DNA from: Roseomonas mucosa
GTDB lineage: Bacteria; Pseudomonadota; Alphaproteobacteria; Acetobacterales; Acetobacteraceae
Length of the DNA stretch: 64,000 bases
Assembly: GCA_945878375.1 (NCBI GenBank)
Contig: CAMDWG010000004.1
Span: forward strand, 155,694 to 219,693
Reading direction: 5' to 3'
The notes under the pieces are model-generated. The model was not told the origin of the DNA and ran no database searches. It saw nothing but the letters and a program-made list of their open reading frames with translations. The position numbers and the translations under genes were made by a program. The first letter of the stretch is position 1. Each line of letters opens with the position of its first letter. Below are positions 28,780 to 38,034 of this stretch, one piece after another.

Positions 28780-29433
28780 ATGAGTCACGCGCTCGATTTC
28801 ATCAAGAAATATTACGAACTAACGCCGACCGGCATTATACATGTTGGCGCCAATCGTGGGCAGGAGGTCGACGCCTACAAGGCTAGTGGCATACGCCCTG
28901 TGGTGCTGATTGAACCACTTCCAGACCCATTCGCCAGGCTCGTGCGGGCGGTGAACGCCGAACCAGGGTTCCACGCGGTACAGGCCTGCTGCAGCGACCA
29001 AGCGCGCGATGTCGAATTTCACGTCGCGAGCAATGGCGGGCAAGCTTCGAGCTACTTGCCGCCAGCGGAGGTTCTCAACCTCTATCCGAATGTGACCTTC
29101 GGCAGCACAGTAAAGTTTCGCACGAAAACGCTTGACACGCTGCTGGACGAGTTGGCGGCTGAGGGCGTCGAGACGCACAAACTCGACTACCTTGCAATGG
29201 ACACCCAGGGCAGCGAGCGGGATGTACTACTCGGCGCATCAAAGGCACTTGAGAACGTGAACTTCGTGCATACTGAGGTATCTATGGCGAATCTCTACAG
29301 CGGCGGCGCTTCTGTCTACGAGATGATCGAGTTTTTTCGCGGCCGCGGCTTCGACCTGTTCAATTTGCTCATTCGCCGCAAGCTGTGGGGGGATGCGCTG
29401 TTCGTCCGAACGGGGCTCGTAGATGGCACATGA
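28780..29433 (+). CDS. FkbM-family methyltransferase 2
   Basis: A 217-residue compact FkbM methyltransferase. IIHVGANRGQEVDAY at 19-33 is the SAM site, VVLIEPLPDPF follows, and DYLAMDTQGSERDVL near 140 is the family block. It probably O-methylates a sugar hydroxyl of the surface glycan made by neighbouring genes. It follows the first FkbM gene by 54 bp and shares its lower GC content. ATG 28780 has an AAGG upstream. Confidence 0.85.
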   Translation: MSHALDFIKKYYELTPTGIIHVGANRGQEVDAYKASGIRPVVLIEPLPDPFARLVRAVNAEPGFHAVQACCSDQARDVEFHVASNGGQASSYLPPAEVLNLYPNVTFGSTVKFRTKTLDTLLDELAAEGVETHKLDYLAMDTQGSERDVLLGASKALENVNFVHTEVSMANLYSGGASVYEMIEFFRGRGFDLFNLLIRRKLWGDALFVRTGLVDGT

Positions 29434-29440
29434 CTAGGTT

Positions 29441-29466
29441 GCCGGCGCACTGCCCTGTGCGCCGGC
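29441..29466. terminator. bidirectional terminator hairpin
   Basis: GCCGGCGCAC (29441-29450) pairs perfectly over 10 bp with GTGCGCCGGC (29457-29466) around the loop TGCCCT. It sits in the 47-bp gap between the convergent FkbM2 and GT10 stop codons and would terminate both. No long T-run is present, as is usual in this genome. Confidence 0.7.
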
Positions 29467-29480
29467 CATGTCCTGCTGCG

Positions 29481-30404
29481 TCACGCAAGCACGGCCGCGA
29501 CGCTGACGAAGTGCTCGCGCCGGCGTTCGCGAGACTGCCGGGCGAACTGTTTGCTCCGGCAGTACTCCATGATCCGCTTCATCTCATTCATGCGCTCAGC
29601 GAAATTCGCGAAGCTCATCGAATCGATGGCGGCAGTGATCTCATCGAATGTCTTCATACCGTTAAAATTGATGAATAGATCGTCAGGCACGACCATCGGC
29701 AGCGTGCGGTTCGGGGCATATATGGGAAGGCAATTTCCCATTATTGCTTCCCAAAATTTTTCACTTACGTAATAATCCCACTGAGTATTTTCAGGGCAGA
29801 AATTGAAGTTATATTCCTTAAGAATTGATAACTTTACGTTGCTTCGGTCGTTGGCGTAGCGGCTCTCGCTCAGCGCCACGCCTTCCGGCCAACCGCGCCC
29901 GAAAACGTCCAATCGGCCGCCGGCATGCCCCTCGAGCGCGAGATCCACGCGCCGAACAGCCAGAGATACCTCCATACCATCGATCAGGGTACGGAATCTT
30001 TTGGCGGTCATGAAAGTGACGACCTTTTTCTTATCGAAAGACACGTTCAGATCCGCTTCTGAACGGATATAATTAAGGGGATGCAAGCTGCGATCTTGAA
30101 AATAAAAGAAGTTATCAAAATAAACATTACGATTATAGAGATTGAAGACGTACAGGTCGCCCAGACCGCTGGGGTCACGGACGCGAAAGCGGTTGCTGCT
30201 GTCGGCGAAGGGTTCGTGTGTCCAGAGGATGTTGAGACGCCTCAGCGCGCAAACCTCCGGAGTGAAGCGGCGTGCATGGACCCCCAGGATGACATCCGCC
30301 TCGTTTCGGTCATCCGTTATCTCCCATTCCAAAGTCTTGAAGACGAGCGGATCGCGAACCAAGGGAAGCGTGTCTCCCCCTTCTAGAATATGGACTTTCT
30401 TCAT
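29481..30404 (-). CDS. GT10-like (fucosyltransferase family) glycosyltransferase
   Basis: A 307-residue protein. The block FNFCPENTQWDYYVSEKFWEA, followed by GNCLPIYAP (residues about 205-235), is the GDP-fucose-binding core of family GT10 alpha-1,3/4-fucosyltransferases, where the usual form is NxxFENxxxxxYVTEK. An upstream LNILWTHEPF matches the HxESP region only loosely. ATG 30404 is chosen because GGGAG lies 7 nt upstream. GDP-L-fucose is supplied by gmd and fcl 0.6-2.7 kb away, a strong contextual match. The gene is AT-richer than the flanks and is the third member of the foreign cassette. Confidence 0.75.
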   Translation of the reverse strand: MKKVHILEGGDTLPLVRDPLVFKTLEWEITDDRNEADVILGVHARRFTPEVCALRRLNILWTHEPFADSSNRFRVRDPSGLGDLYVFNLYNRNVYFDNFFYFQDRSLHPLNYIRSEADLNVSFDKKKVVTFMTAKRFRTLIDGMEVSLAVRRVDLALEGHAGGRLDVFGRGWPEGVALSESRYANDRSNVKLSILKEYNFNFCPENTQWDYYVSEKFWEAIMGNCLPIYAPNRTLPMVVPDDLFINFNGMKTFDEITAAIDSMSFANFAERMNEMKRIMEYCRSKQFARQSRERRREHFVSVAAVLA

Positions 30405-31003
30405 TGAAAAACTCCCAAGCATAGATTTGGCTTAGTGCACCTAAAATACCTGCCGTGGTGTCGGCCTCGGCGATGAAGCGGCACCCAAGCTCGACGAAGA
30501 TCCACCAAGCAGATGGGGCCATGGTGATCTCTCAGCATGGCCAGGGGACAAGCCAGAAACCCGTCATGTACCCGCTCGCCCCGCCCTCCGGAGCGCGCGG
30601 GACTGTGTCGGGCTCATCCGCGCTACCGTGCCAGACTGCGATGTGCAGCCCACTCTCTTATTGCGCGAGAGGCAGCCTGCTACTCTCCGGCATCACGCAT
30701 CGCATCCCAAACGTAAATCAAGGCATGGGCCCTTGGCTGAATGACTCTCGAAGCCGATCCTGGGACGATTGCTTGCTACCGACCTGAGTTCACGAAAATC
30801 ACCTTAGGGCGAAAATCATCTTAGGCTCTGAAGGCCTGATCCTGGGCGGATACAATGGCACGCCTCAGCGTTCAAGGCCTGCTGCGGCACGGCTAAGCCA
30901 GGGTGCCCGGCGTGGCAAGGTTGCGCGCCTACGCGCCAGCGTGCACAGAGATCGCGTATCGCTCGTCAATTTAAGTCCTGCATTGCATTCCAGGAGCATT
31001 CTC
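30405..31003. other. 599-bp intergenic region between GT10 gene and gmd
   Basis: No convincing gene is seen. Short open frames on both strands (for example minus 30310-30522 and plus 30455-30787) lack recognisable domains and good ribosome binding sites. Composition changes from AT-richer near 30410 to mixed. The stretch must hold the promoters of the GT10 gene (leftward) and of gmd-fcl (rightward), and a tandem repeat lies at 30793-30826. It may be the scarred edge of the imported cassette. Confidence 0.55.
30793..30826. repeat. tandem 17-bp direct repeat upstream of gmd
   Basis: CGAAAATCACCTTAGGG (30793-30809) is immediately followed by CGAAAATCATCTTAGGC (30810-30826), 15 of 17 positions identical. 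It lies about 180 bp upstream of the gmd start in otherwise empty DNA, where such a pair could be a regulator binding site or a replication-slippage relic. Confidence 0.6.
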
Positions 31004-32125
31004 ATGTCGCAACCGGTTGCCCTCATCACGGGCGTCACGGGCCAGGACGGTTCGTATCTCGCCGAACTCCTGCTTTCCAAGGGCTATGTGGTGCATGGCA
31101 TCAAGCGGCGCTCCTCATCCTTCAACACCGCCCGCATCGACCATCTGTATGTGGATCGCCACACCGCCGGCGCGCGATTCTTCCTCCACTATGGTGACCT
31201 GACGGACAGCACCAACCTCATCCGGATCCTGCAGGAAACCCAGCCGGACGAGGTGTATAACCTCGGCGCCCAAAGCCATGTCGCCGTCAGCTTCGAGACA
31301 CCGGAATACACCGCGAATGGCGATGCCGTCGGCACGCTGCGGCTGCTGGAGGCGATCCGGATCCTTGGCCTGGAAAAGCGTACGCGCTTCTATCAGGCCT
31401 CCACCAGCGAGCTCTACGGCAAGGTCCAGGCCGTGCCGCAGGATGAGACGACGCCCTTCTACCCGCGCAGCCCCTATGCCGCGGCAAAGCTCTACGCCTA
31501 CTGGATCACGGTGAACTACCGCGAGGCCTATGGCATCCACGCCTCCAACGGCATCCTGTTCAACCATGAGAGCCCGCGCCGCGGCGAGACCTTCGTCACC
31601 CGCAAGATCACCCGCGGCGTGGCCGCCATCCAGCATGGGCTGCAGGACTGCATCTACCTCGGCAACCTCGATGCCAAGCGCGACTGGGGGCATGCGAAGG
31701 ACTATGTCGAGGGCATGTGGCGCATCGTCCAGCAGGCCGAGCCGGACGACTATGTGCTGGCCACCGGGGAGACACACACCGTGCGCCGCTTCGTCGAGCT
31801 TGCCTTCGCCGAGACAGGGACCGAGATCGTCTGGTCCGGCGCCGGCCTGGACGAAGTGGGCCAGTGCCGCGGCAGCGGCCGCGTGCTGGTGCGCGTCGAT
31901 CCCGCCTATTTCCGCCCGACCGAGGTGGAACTGCTGCTCGGCAATCCCGCCAAGGCGCGCAGCAAGCTCGGCTGGACACACAGCATCACGGTCGAGGAGA
32001 TGGTACGGGAGATGGTGCAGCACGACCTGGCCGCCTTGGGCAGCGGCCATGCCGAGCTCGACCGTGAATTGGACAGCGCCCGCCGCCAGCTCGGCGCGCC
32101 CGGGGCGGAGGCAGGCAATGGCTGA
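31004..32125 (+). CDS. gmd: GDP-mannose 4,6-dehydratase
   Basis: A 373-residue extended [18 protein letters not shown] (residues 10-24) is the Gmd-type nucleotide motif, followed by [26 protein letters not shown] supplies the Thr/Ser-Glu pair, and the YxxxK lysine motif is in [29 protein letters not shown] is specific to this family. The enzyme converts GDP-D-mannose to GDP-4-keto-6-deoxymannose. AGGAG stands 7 nt before ATG 31004. It overlaps fcl by 8 bp (32118-32125), so both steps of GDP-L-fucose synthesis are coupled. Confidence 0.96.
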   Translation: MSQPVALITGVTGQDGSYLAELLLSKGYVVHGIKRRSSSFNTARIDHLYVDRHTAGARFFLHYGDLTDSTNLIRILQETQPDEVYNLGAQSHVAVSFETPEYTANGDAVGTLRLLEAIRILGLEKRTRFYQASTSELYGKVQAVPQDETTPFYPRSPYAAAKLYAYWITVNYREAYGIHASNGILFNHESPRRGETFVTRKITRGVAAIQHGLQDCIYLGNLDAKRDWGHAKDYVEGMWRIVQQAEPDDYVLATGETHTVRRFVELAFAETGTEIVWSGAGLDEVGQCRGSGRVLVRVDPAYFRPTEVELLLGNPAKARSKLGWTHSITVEEMVREMVQHDLAALGSGHAELDRELDSARRQLGAPGAEAGNG

Positions 32126-33071
32126 ACAGCTTTTTCCGCTCGCGGGCCGGCGCGTTTTCGTCACCGGCCATCGCGGCATGGTCGGCTCCGCCTGCGTGCG
32201 GCGCCTGCAGCGGGAGGATGTCGAGATCCTCACCGCCGGGCGGGACCAGCTCGACCTGCGCAATCAGGCCGCGGTGGAACGCTACATGGCGGATACGAGG
32301 CCCGAGGTCGTCATCGTGGCGGCCGCGAAGGTGGGCGGCATCCTCGCCAACGACACCTACCCGGCCGAGTTCCTCTACGAGAACCTGATGATCGAGGCCA
32401 ACCTGATCCACGCCGCGCATCGGGTGGGCGTGGCGAAGCTGCTGTTCCTCGGCTCGTCCTGCATCTACCCGCGGGAAGCACCGCAGCCCATCCCGGAGGA
32501 TGCGCTGCTCACCGGCCCGCTCGAGAAGACCAATGAGTGGTATGCGGTGGCGAAGATCGCCGGCATCAAGCTCTGCCAGGCGTATCGCCGCCAATATGGC
32601 TGCGACTTCATCTCGGCCATGCCGAGCAACCTCTATGGCCCGAACGACTACTTCCACCCGGAGCGCAGCCACGTGATCCCCGGCCTGCTGCGCCGCTTCC
32701 ATGAGGCCGCGCAGCGCGGGGACGCGGAGGTGGTGTGCTGGGGCACCGGCCGGCCGCGGCGCGAATTCCTGCATGTCGACGACATGGCCGATGCCTGCAC
32801 ATTCCTGCTGAAGCACTATTCGGCGGAGGGCCATGTGAATGTCGGCACCGGCACCGACATCAACATCGCCGAATTGGCAGAGACGGTGGCGCGCGTGACC
32901 GGCTTCAAGGGGCGCATCGCGTGGGACACGTCCCGTCCCGATGGCACGATGTTGAAGCGCATGGATGTCTCGCGCCTGGCGGCCCTGGGCTGGCAGGCCA
33001 GCATGCCCGTCGAGGACGGGCTTGCGGATGCCTATCGTTGGTTCCTCGCCCAGGACACCGTCCGGGCCTGA
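32118..33071 (+). CDS. fcl: GDP-L-fucose synthase
   Basis: A 317-residue epimerase/reductase. [12 protein letters not shown] (14-25) binds [22 protein letters not shown] and the Tyr/Lys pair in [21 protein letters not shown] are diagnostic of WcaG/Fcl, as is the segment [20 protein letters not shown]. It makes GDP-L-fucose from the Gmd product and thereby feeds the nearby GT10-like transferase. The start at 32118 lies inside the end of gmd. The next gene, mrpA, begins 263 bp later under its own promoter. Confidence 0.96.
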   Translation: MAEQLFPLAGRRVFVTGHRGMVGSACVRRLQREDVEILTAGRDQLDLRNQAAVERYMADTRPEVVIVAAAKVGGILANDTYPAEFLYENLMIEANLIHAAHRVGVAKLLFLGSSCIYPREAPQPIPEDALLTGPLEKTNEWYAVAKIAGIKLCQAYRRQYGCDFISAMPSNLYGPNDYFHPERSHVIPGLLRRFHEAAQRGDAEVVCWGTGRPRREFLHVDDMADACTFLLKHYSAEGHVNVGTGTDINIAELAETVARVTGFKGRIAWDTSRPDGTMLKRMDVSRLAALGWQASMPVEDGLADAYRWFLAQDTVRA

Positions 33072-33194
33072 CAGCCCGCCACGCCGCTGGGCGCGCGGGG
33101 CGGGGGGGCGCTGGGACGGACGCGCGCAAGCTGGCCAAGGCTTGGTATCCCCCGGCGTCACCGACGAAAGGCCCGCATGGCCCTTGGGGCAGCG

Positions 33195-33212
33195 CGTTCG
33201 GAATCCTGAACG
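33195..33212. promoter_or_regulatory. candidate enhancer dyad for the mrp sigma-54 promoter
   Basis: CGTTC (33195-33199) and GAACG (33208-33212) form a dyad with an 8-bp centre, about 120-140 bp upstream of the predicted transcription start. That is a typical distance for NtrC-type activator sites, and such an activator is encoded at the end of the operon. The match rests on position and symmetry only. Confidence 0.35.
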
Positions 33213-33217
33213 GCGCG

Positions 33218-33248
33218 GTGAACATGCGTCCGGCTCCGTGAACGTCCG
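33218..33248. repeat. GTGAAC direct repeats upstream of mrpA
   Basis: GTGAAC occurs at 33218-33223 and 33238-33243, exactly 20 bp apart (about two helical turns), each followed within 2 bp by a GTCCG-containing stretch. It could be an additional activator site for the mrp promoter. Confidence 0.35.
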
Positions 33249-33306
33249 CTGGCCTTGGACTGCGTGACAATGCTGGAATCGCGTGGCTTGGCGCGACAAC
33301 GGCCCA

Positions 33307-33321
33307 TGGCACGCGCCTTGC
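33307..33321 (+). promoter_or_regulatory. sigma-54 (-24/-12) promoter of the mrp operon
   Basis: TGGCAC (33307-33312), five bases, TTGC (33318-33321) matches the RpoN consensus TGGCAC-N5-TTGC with no mismatch and correct GG/GC spacing. Transcription would begin near 33333, only about 2 nt before ATG 33335, giving an almost leaderless mRNA. The operon ends with an NtrC-family activator that retains the sigma-54 contact motif GAFTGA, which independently supports this promoter. Confidence 0.75.
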
Positions 33322-33334
33322 GCCAGGGTCGCGC

Positions 33335-35653
33335 ATGGATGTCCTGCATCTCCAATCCCTGGCGCTGCCGCTCGCCCTCGGGCTGGCCAGCGCGGCAGCC
33401 ATCACGCTGAGCCCGCCGGGCGCTGCGGCTCGCCTCGCGGCGCTGGCCGCGGTGATCTGCCTCGCGGCCTATCTCGGCATGGCAGGCGGGATCGCGGCAG
33501 GGCAGCCCCTCGCCACGCCGTTCTGGCACATACCATCGCTTGGCGTTGCGGGCGGGCTTCGGCTTGACGGGCTGTCGCTCATCTTCGCCCTGCTCATCAC
33601 CGGGATCGGTGCGCTCGTCCTGCTCTACGCCGGCCGGTACCTTGAGGGCGATCCACGGCTTTCCCGCCTCGTGGTCCTGTTGCTGCTGTTCATGACGGCC
33701 ATGCTCGGCTCGGTCACCGCCGATGATGTGATCACGCTCTTTGTCTTCTGGGAGTTGACGAGCCTCGCCTCCTTCTTCCTCGTCGGCTACGACCATGAGA
33801 AGCCGGGCGCGCGCAAGGCGGCGCTGCAGGCATTGCTGGTCACCGGTGGCGGCGGCCTCGCGCTGCTCGCGGGCCTCGTCCTGATCTCGATCGCCGCCGG
33901 CACGACGAGCCTGTCGGGCATCATCGCGGCGCGCGAAGCGGTTCTCGCGCATCCGCTCGCCATGCCGGCGATGCTGCTTGTCGTATTGGGCTGCTTCACG
34001 AAATCGGCGCAGTTCCCCTTCCATTTCTGGCTGCCGAACGCGATGGCCGCGCCGACGCCGGTCAGCGCCTATCTGCATTCCGCCACGATGGTGAAGCTCG
34101 GCATCTATCTCCTGGCGCGGCTCAACCCTGTCTACCAGGACGTCGCTCTCTGGCAGGAGCTGCTGACCTGGGCGGGGCTGCTGACAGCCGCAACCGGTGC
34201 GGTCATGGCGCTGCGCGAGACCGATCTCAAGCGCGTGCTGGCCTGGACCACGGTGACCGCGCTCGGCACGCTGACGCTGCTGATCGGCCTTGCGCCGGAG
34301 CTGTCCGCGACCGCCGCCGTCACCTTCCTGATCGTCCACGCGCTCTACAAGGCGGCGCTGTTCCTCATCGCCGGCATCGTGGACCACGAGACGGGCACGC
34401 GCGACGCCACCGCCCTCGGCGGGCTTGGCCGCGCCATGCCGGTCACGGCCGCGGCCGCGGCGCTGGCCGCCTTCTCCATGGCGGGCCTGCCGCCCTTCGT
34501 CGGTTTCGTCGCGAAGGAGATCGTCTACGAGGCCAAGCTCGCGGCCGGCGGCATGGCCGGCGTGGTTGCGAGCGTCGGCTTCCTCGTCAATGCCGCGCAG
34601 GTCGCGATCGCCGGCCTGCTCTCCTGGCGGCTGTTCCTCGGCCCGCTCCGCCCGACGCCGACACGCCCGCACGACCCGCCGAAATCCATGCTGGCCGGTC
34701 CGGTGCTGCTCGCCCTGCTCGGTCTTTTGGCCGGCGCCGCGCCCTCGATCCTCGGCACCTGGCTGGTGGATGGCGCGGTCGCGGCGATCCTCGGCCGGCC
34801 GGCTGATCTGCCGCTGAAGCTTTGGCACGGCTTCACGCCGGTGCTGGCGCTCAGCGTCGCGACCGTCACGCTCGGGGTGCTGATCCTGGCCGGCTGGGCC
34901 AGGCTCGGCCCGCGCCTGCGCCGCGCCGCGCCGCTCGACCGCTTCGGCCCGGCCGCGGCCTATGAACGTGCCCTTGCGGGCCTCGTGGCCTGGGCCGAGG
35001 GCACGACGCGCGCTGTCCAGCATGGCAGCCTGCGCGGCTATATGCGGACCCTGCTGCTCGTGGCCGCGCTCGCGCCGCTCGCGATCCTGGTGGGCCGTGG
35101 CGGCCTGGCGCTGCCCGAGGCCGGGCCCTTCGATCCCCGCGCGCTCGCCTTCCTGCTGGTCGCGACCGGTGCCGTCGCCACCGCGCTGGCTCGCGGGGTC
35201 TTCGCGGCGGTGATGGCGATGGGGCTCGTCGGCTTCGGCACCGCCATCGTCTTCCTCACCTTCGGCGCGCCGGATGTCGCGCTGACGCAGTTCACCGTGG
35301 AGGTGCTGCTGGTGGTCATCCTCGCCACCGTCCTGATCCGCCTGCCGCTCCGCGCCCGCGATGCGCGCAGCGGGCGCCAGCGCGCGGGCGATGCCGCCGT
35401 GGCTGGCACGCTCGGCCTTTCTGTCGCGGTTGTGCTGCTTGCGGTGCTCGCCTCGCCCTTCGATCCGCGTCTCGGCGACTGGTTCGGGGCGCAGAGCGTG
35501 CCGGCCGGCCACGGGCGAAACGTGGTGAACGTGATCCTGGTGGATTTCCGCGCGCTCGACACGCTCGGCGAGATCGCGGTCCTCGCCATCGCGGCCTTCG
35601 CCGTGCTCGCGCTGCTGCGTGGCGCGGGGCGCCGCCTCCGGACCGGGAGCTGA
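33335..35653 (+). CDS. mrpA: Mrp Na+/H+ antiporter subunit A
   Basis: A 772-residue membrane protein, homologous in its core to Nuo[28 protein letters not shown] carries the essential Glu in TM5; [27 protein letters not shown] and the MrpA-specific [16 protein letters not shown] near residue 648 are clear. About 20 helices are expected. Length suits MrpA without fused MrpB. With B-G it forms the large monovalent cation/proton antiporter used for Na+ and alkali resistance. The start codon is only about 2 nt from the predicted transcription start; no ribosome binding site is visible. Confidence 0.95.
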   Translation: MDVLHLQSLALPLALGLASAAAITLSPPGAAARLAALAAVICLAAYLGMAGGIAAGQPLATPFWHIPSLGVAGGLRLDGLSLIFALLITGIGALVLLYAGRYLEGDPRLSRLVVLLLLFMTAMLGSVTADDVITLFVFWELTSLASFFLVGYDHEKPGARKAALQALLVTGGGGLALLAGLVLISIAAGTTSLSGIIAAREAVLAHPLAMPAMLLVVLGCFTKSAQFPFHFWLPNAMAAPTPVSAYLHSATMVKLGIYLLARLNPVYQDVALWQELLTWAGLLTAATGAVMALRETDLKRVLAWTTVTALGTLTLLIGLAPELSATAAVTFLIVHALYKAALFLIAGIVDHETGTRDATALGGLGRAMPVTAAAAALAAFSMAGLPPFVGFVAKEIVYEAKLAAGGMAGVVASVGFLVNAAQVAIAGLLSWRLFLGPLRPTPTRPHDPPKSMLAGPVLLALLGLLAGAAPSILGTWLVDGAVAAILGRPADLPLKLWHGFTPVLALSVATVTLGVLILAGWARLGPRLRRAAPLDRFGPAAAYERALAGLVAWAEGTTRAVQHGSLRGYMRTLLLVAALAPLAILVGRGGLALPEAGPFDPRALAFLLVATGAVATALARGVFAAVMAMGLVGFGTAIVFLTFGAPDVALTQFTVEVLLVVILATVLIRLPLRARDARSGRQRAGDAAVAGTLGLSVAVVLLAVLASPFDPRLGDWFGAQSVPAGHGRNVVNVILVDFRALDTLGEIAVLAIAAFAVLALLRGAGRRLRTGS

Positions 35654-35657
35654 ATCG

Positions 35658-36074
35658 ATGCCGGCATCCCTCATTCTCCGCGTCTCGGCACCGCTGCTGC
35701 TCTGGGTGCCGGCCCTTGTCTCGGTCTACCTGCTGGTCCGCGGGCACAACGCGCCCGGTGGCGGTTTCGTCGGTGGGCTCGTCGCCGCGTCGGGGCTTGT
35801 CTTCCATGCCATCGCGCGCGGGCAGGCGGCGGCGCTGCGGGTGATGCGCGCTCCGCCCGCCGCCTGGTGCGGCGCGGGCCTGCTGGCGGCGCTGTGCAGC
35901 GGGCTGCTCGCTTGGCTCGATCCCGCGGCGGGCTACCTGACGCATCGCTGGTGGTTCCCGGACCTGCCGGTGACGCTGCCGCTGAACACGGCCTTCGTCT
36001 TCGATGTCGGCGTCTACCTCGTCGTCATCGGCACCATCACCGCGATGGCCTTCGCGCTGGTGGCGGAGGAGTAG
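35658..36074 (+). CDS. mrpB: Mrp antiporter subunit B
   Basis: A 138-residue protein with four helices. [19 protein letters not shown] (residues 29-47) is the MrpB signature, and the C-terminal [24 protein letters not shown] is typical. It starts 4 bp after mrpA, so it is cotranscribed. It is a structural part of the hetero-oligomeric antiporter. Confidence 0.94.
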   Translation: MPASLILRVSAPLLLWVPALVSVYLLVRGHNAPGGGFVGGLVAASGLVFHAIARGQAAALRVMRAPPAAWCGAGLLAALCSGLLAWLDPAAGYLTHRWWFPDLPVTLPLNTAFVFDVGVYLVVIGTITAMAFALVAEE

Positions 36075-36079
36075 CGCCG

Positions 36080-36499
36080 ATGGAAACTCTCCTCGCTCTT
36101 TCGATCGGCGTGCTGGTCGCTTCGGCCGCCTATCTGCTGCTTGCCCGCGACCTGCCGCGGGCGCTGCTCGGCTTCGTGCTGCTGGGCACGGCGGCCAATC
36201 TCAGCATCTTCGCGGCCGGGCGGATCGGCACCATGGCGCCGCCGCTGGTGGATCAGGGCGCGCGCGCGCTGGCCGCCGGGGCCGCGAACCCGCTGCCGCA
36301 GGCGCTGGTGCTGACCGCCATCGTCATCGGCTTCGGCCTTGCCGTCTTCGCGCTGGTGCTGATCCGCAGCGCGCATGGCGCCTTCGGCACGGTCAGCGCG
36401 GAGGACATGGACGCGGCCGAGCGGCCTGAGGAGATGACGGCCTCGGCAGCCGTTACGCCTGCTGCAACCACGCCACCGAACCGGCGGGAAGCCGCGTGA
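36080..36499 (+). CDS. mrpC: Mrp antiporter subunit C (NuoK-like)
   Basis: A 139-residue protein with three NuoK-like helices: ARDLPRALLGFVLLGTAANLSIFAAG and NPLPQALVLTAIVIGFGLAVFAL, the latter carrying the PLPQALVLTAIVI motif typical of MrpC. The last 35 residues form a polar Ala/Thr/Pro tail that is longer than usual. It starts 5 bp after mrpB and ends overlapping the mrpD start. Confidence 0.94.
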   Translation: METLLALSIGVLVASAAYLLLARDLPRALLGFVLLGTAANLSIFAAGRIGTMAPPLVDQGARALAAGAANPLPQALVLTAIVIGFGLAVFALVLIRSAHGAFGTVSAEDMDAAERPEEMTASAAVTPAATTPPNRREAA

Positions 36500-38034
36500 T
36501 GCGCCAGGTCCTGCTTGTCGCGCCGATCCTCATTCCCCTCGCGGCGGCGTCGCTGACGGCGTTGCTGTGGTCGCGCCCCGCGGCGCAGCGTGCCGTGGGC
36601 TTGGCGGCCGCCATGGCTCTTTTCGTCGTCACGCTCGTGCTGCTGGCGGAGGTGATGGCGGGGGGCATGGTCGTCGGGCAGATGGGCAATTGGCCTGCGC
36701 CCTTCGGCATCACGCTGGTGGTGGACCACCTCTCCGCCGCGATGCTGGCGATCACCGGCCTGATGGGGCTGGCCGTCGCGGTCTATGCGATGGGCCCTGG
36801 CGCGCGAGAGCGCGACCGCGCCGGCTTCCAGCCGCTGTTCCATGCGCTGCTGATGGGCGTTGCCGGCGCATTTTCCACCGGCGACCTGTTCAACCTCTAT
36901 GTCTGGTTCGAGGTGATGCTGATCGCCTCCTTCGGCCTGCTCGTGCTCGACCGCACGCGCGAGCAGCTCGATGGCGGCCTGCGCTACGTGATGCTGAACC
37001 TCGTCGGCACGACCTTCTTCCTGCTGGCGGTGGGGCTCATCTACGGCCTGACGGGCACGCTGAACCTCGCCGATCTCGCGCGCGTCGCGCCGGGGGTGGA
37101 GAACCAGGGGGCGCTGGCGGCGGTCGCGGTGCTGCTGCTGGTCTCCTTCGGCGCCAAGGCCGCGGTCTTCCCGCTGTTCAACTGGCTCCCCGCCTCCTAC
37201 CACACAGCCTCCATGCCGGTGGCGGCGATCTTCGCCGCGCTGCTGACCAAGGTCGGCGTCTACGCCATCATCCGGGTCTTCACGCTGGTCTTCGCGCATG
37301 ACCAGGCGCTGTTCGGGCCGATCCTGGCAGGCATCGCGATCGCGACGATGGTGGTCGGCGTGCTGGGCGCGGCAGCGCATTACGATGTGCGCCGGATCCT
37401 GTCCTTCCACATCATCAGCCAGATCGGCTACATGCTGATCGGCGTGGCGCTGATGACGCCGCTCGCGATCGCGGGCAGCGTGCTCTACATCGTACACCAC
37501 ATCGTGGTGAAGGCGAACCTGTTCCTCGTCGCCGGGGCGATGCGGCAGGTCGGCGGCTCCTTCGCGCTCGCGCGGCTTGGCGGGCTTTGGGTGTCGGCCC
37601 CGCTGCTCGGCCTCCTGTTCCTCATTCCCGCGCTGTCGCTGGCCGGAATCCCGCCGCTGTCCGGCTTCTGGGGCAAGTTCGTCGTCATCCGCGCCAGCCT
37701 CGAGGCCGAGGCGTGGCTGCTGGCCTTCGTGGCCCTCGCCGTCGGGCTGCTGACGCTCTACTCGATGGTCAAGATCTGGAACGAGGCCTTCTGGAAGGCC
37801 GCGCCCCAGGTCGCGCCGGGCGGCACGCCGCTTCCGGGCTGGACGCGCGCCGAGCGCGTCGCGACCTTCGCGCCGATCGTGGCGCTCTGCGCGGTGACGC
37901 TGACGATCGGCCTCTGGACCGAGCCCTTCGCGGCCTTCTCCATCGCCACCGCCGAGGCGCTGCTCGACCGCGAGGCCTATATCGCCGCCGTCCTCGGCCA
38001 CGATCCCGTCCGGCTGGCGGAGGCCGCGCCATGA
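36499..38034 (+). CDS. mrpD: Mrp antiporter subunit D
   Basis: A 511-residue NuoM/N-like proton-translocating subunit. LFNLYVWFEVMLIASFGLLVL holds the essential Glu of TM5. Lys residues in FGAKAAVFPLFNWLPASYHTA, VHHIVVKANLFLVAGA and LAGIPPLSGFWGKF follow the family. ATG 36499 overlaps the mrpC TGA by one base (a GTG at 36496 is also possible). Its 3' end overlaps mrpE by 4 bp. Confidence 0.95.
   Translation: MRQVLLVAPILIPLAAASLTALLWSRPAAQRAVGLAAAMALFVVTLVLLAEVMAGGMVVGQMGNWPAPFGITLVVDHLSAAMLAITGLMGLAVAVYAMGPGARERDRAGFQPLFHALLMGVAGAFSTGDLFNLYVWFEVMLIASFGLLVLDRTREQLDGGLRYVMLNLVGTTFFLLAVGLIYGLTGTLNLADLARVAPGVENQGALAAVAVLLLVSFGAKAAVFPLFNWLPASYHTASMPVAAIFAALLTKVGVYAIIRVFTLVFAHDQALFGPILAGIAIATMVVGVLGAAAHYDVRRILSFHIISQIGYMLIGVALMTPLAIAGSVLYIVHHIVVKANLFLVAGAMRQVGGSFALARLGGLWVSAPLLGLLFLIPALSLAGIPPLSGFWGKFVVIRASLEAEAWLLAFVALAVGLLTLYSMVKIWNEAFWKAAPQVAPGGTPLPGWTRAERVATFAPIVALCAVTLTIGLWTEPFAAFSIATAEALLDREAYIAAVLGHDPVRLAEAAP

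Noticed and set aside
30310..30522. Minus-strand 70-codon frame overlapping the start of the GT10-like gene
   Set aside because: It overlaps the GT10 coding region in another frame and shows no family similarity that I can recognise.
30455..30787. 110-codon open frame in the gap before gmd
   Set aside because: No domain, no good ribosome binding site, and unusual composition; more likely non-coding or remnant DNA.
33158..35674. 838-codon minus-strand frame opposite mrpA
   Set aside because: Shadow of mrpA, with a charged low-complexity translation.
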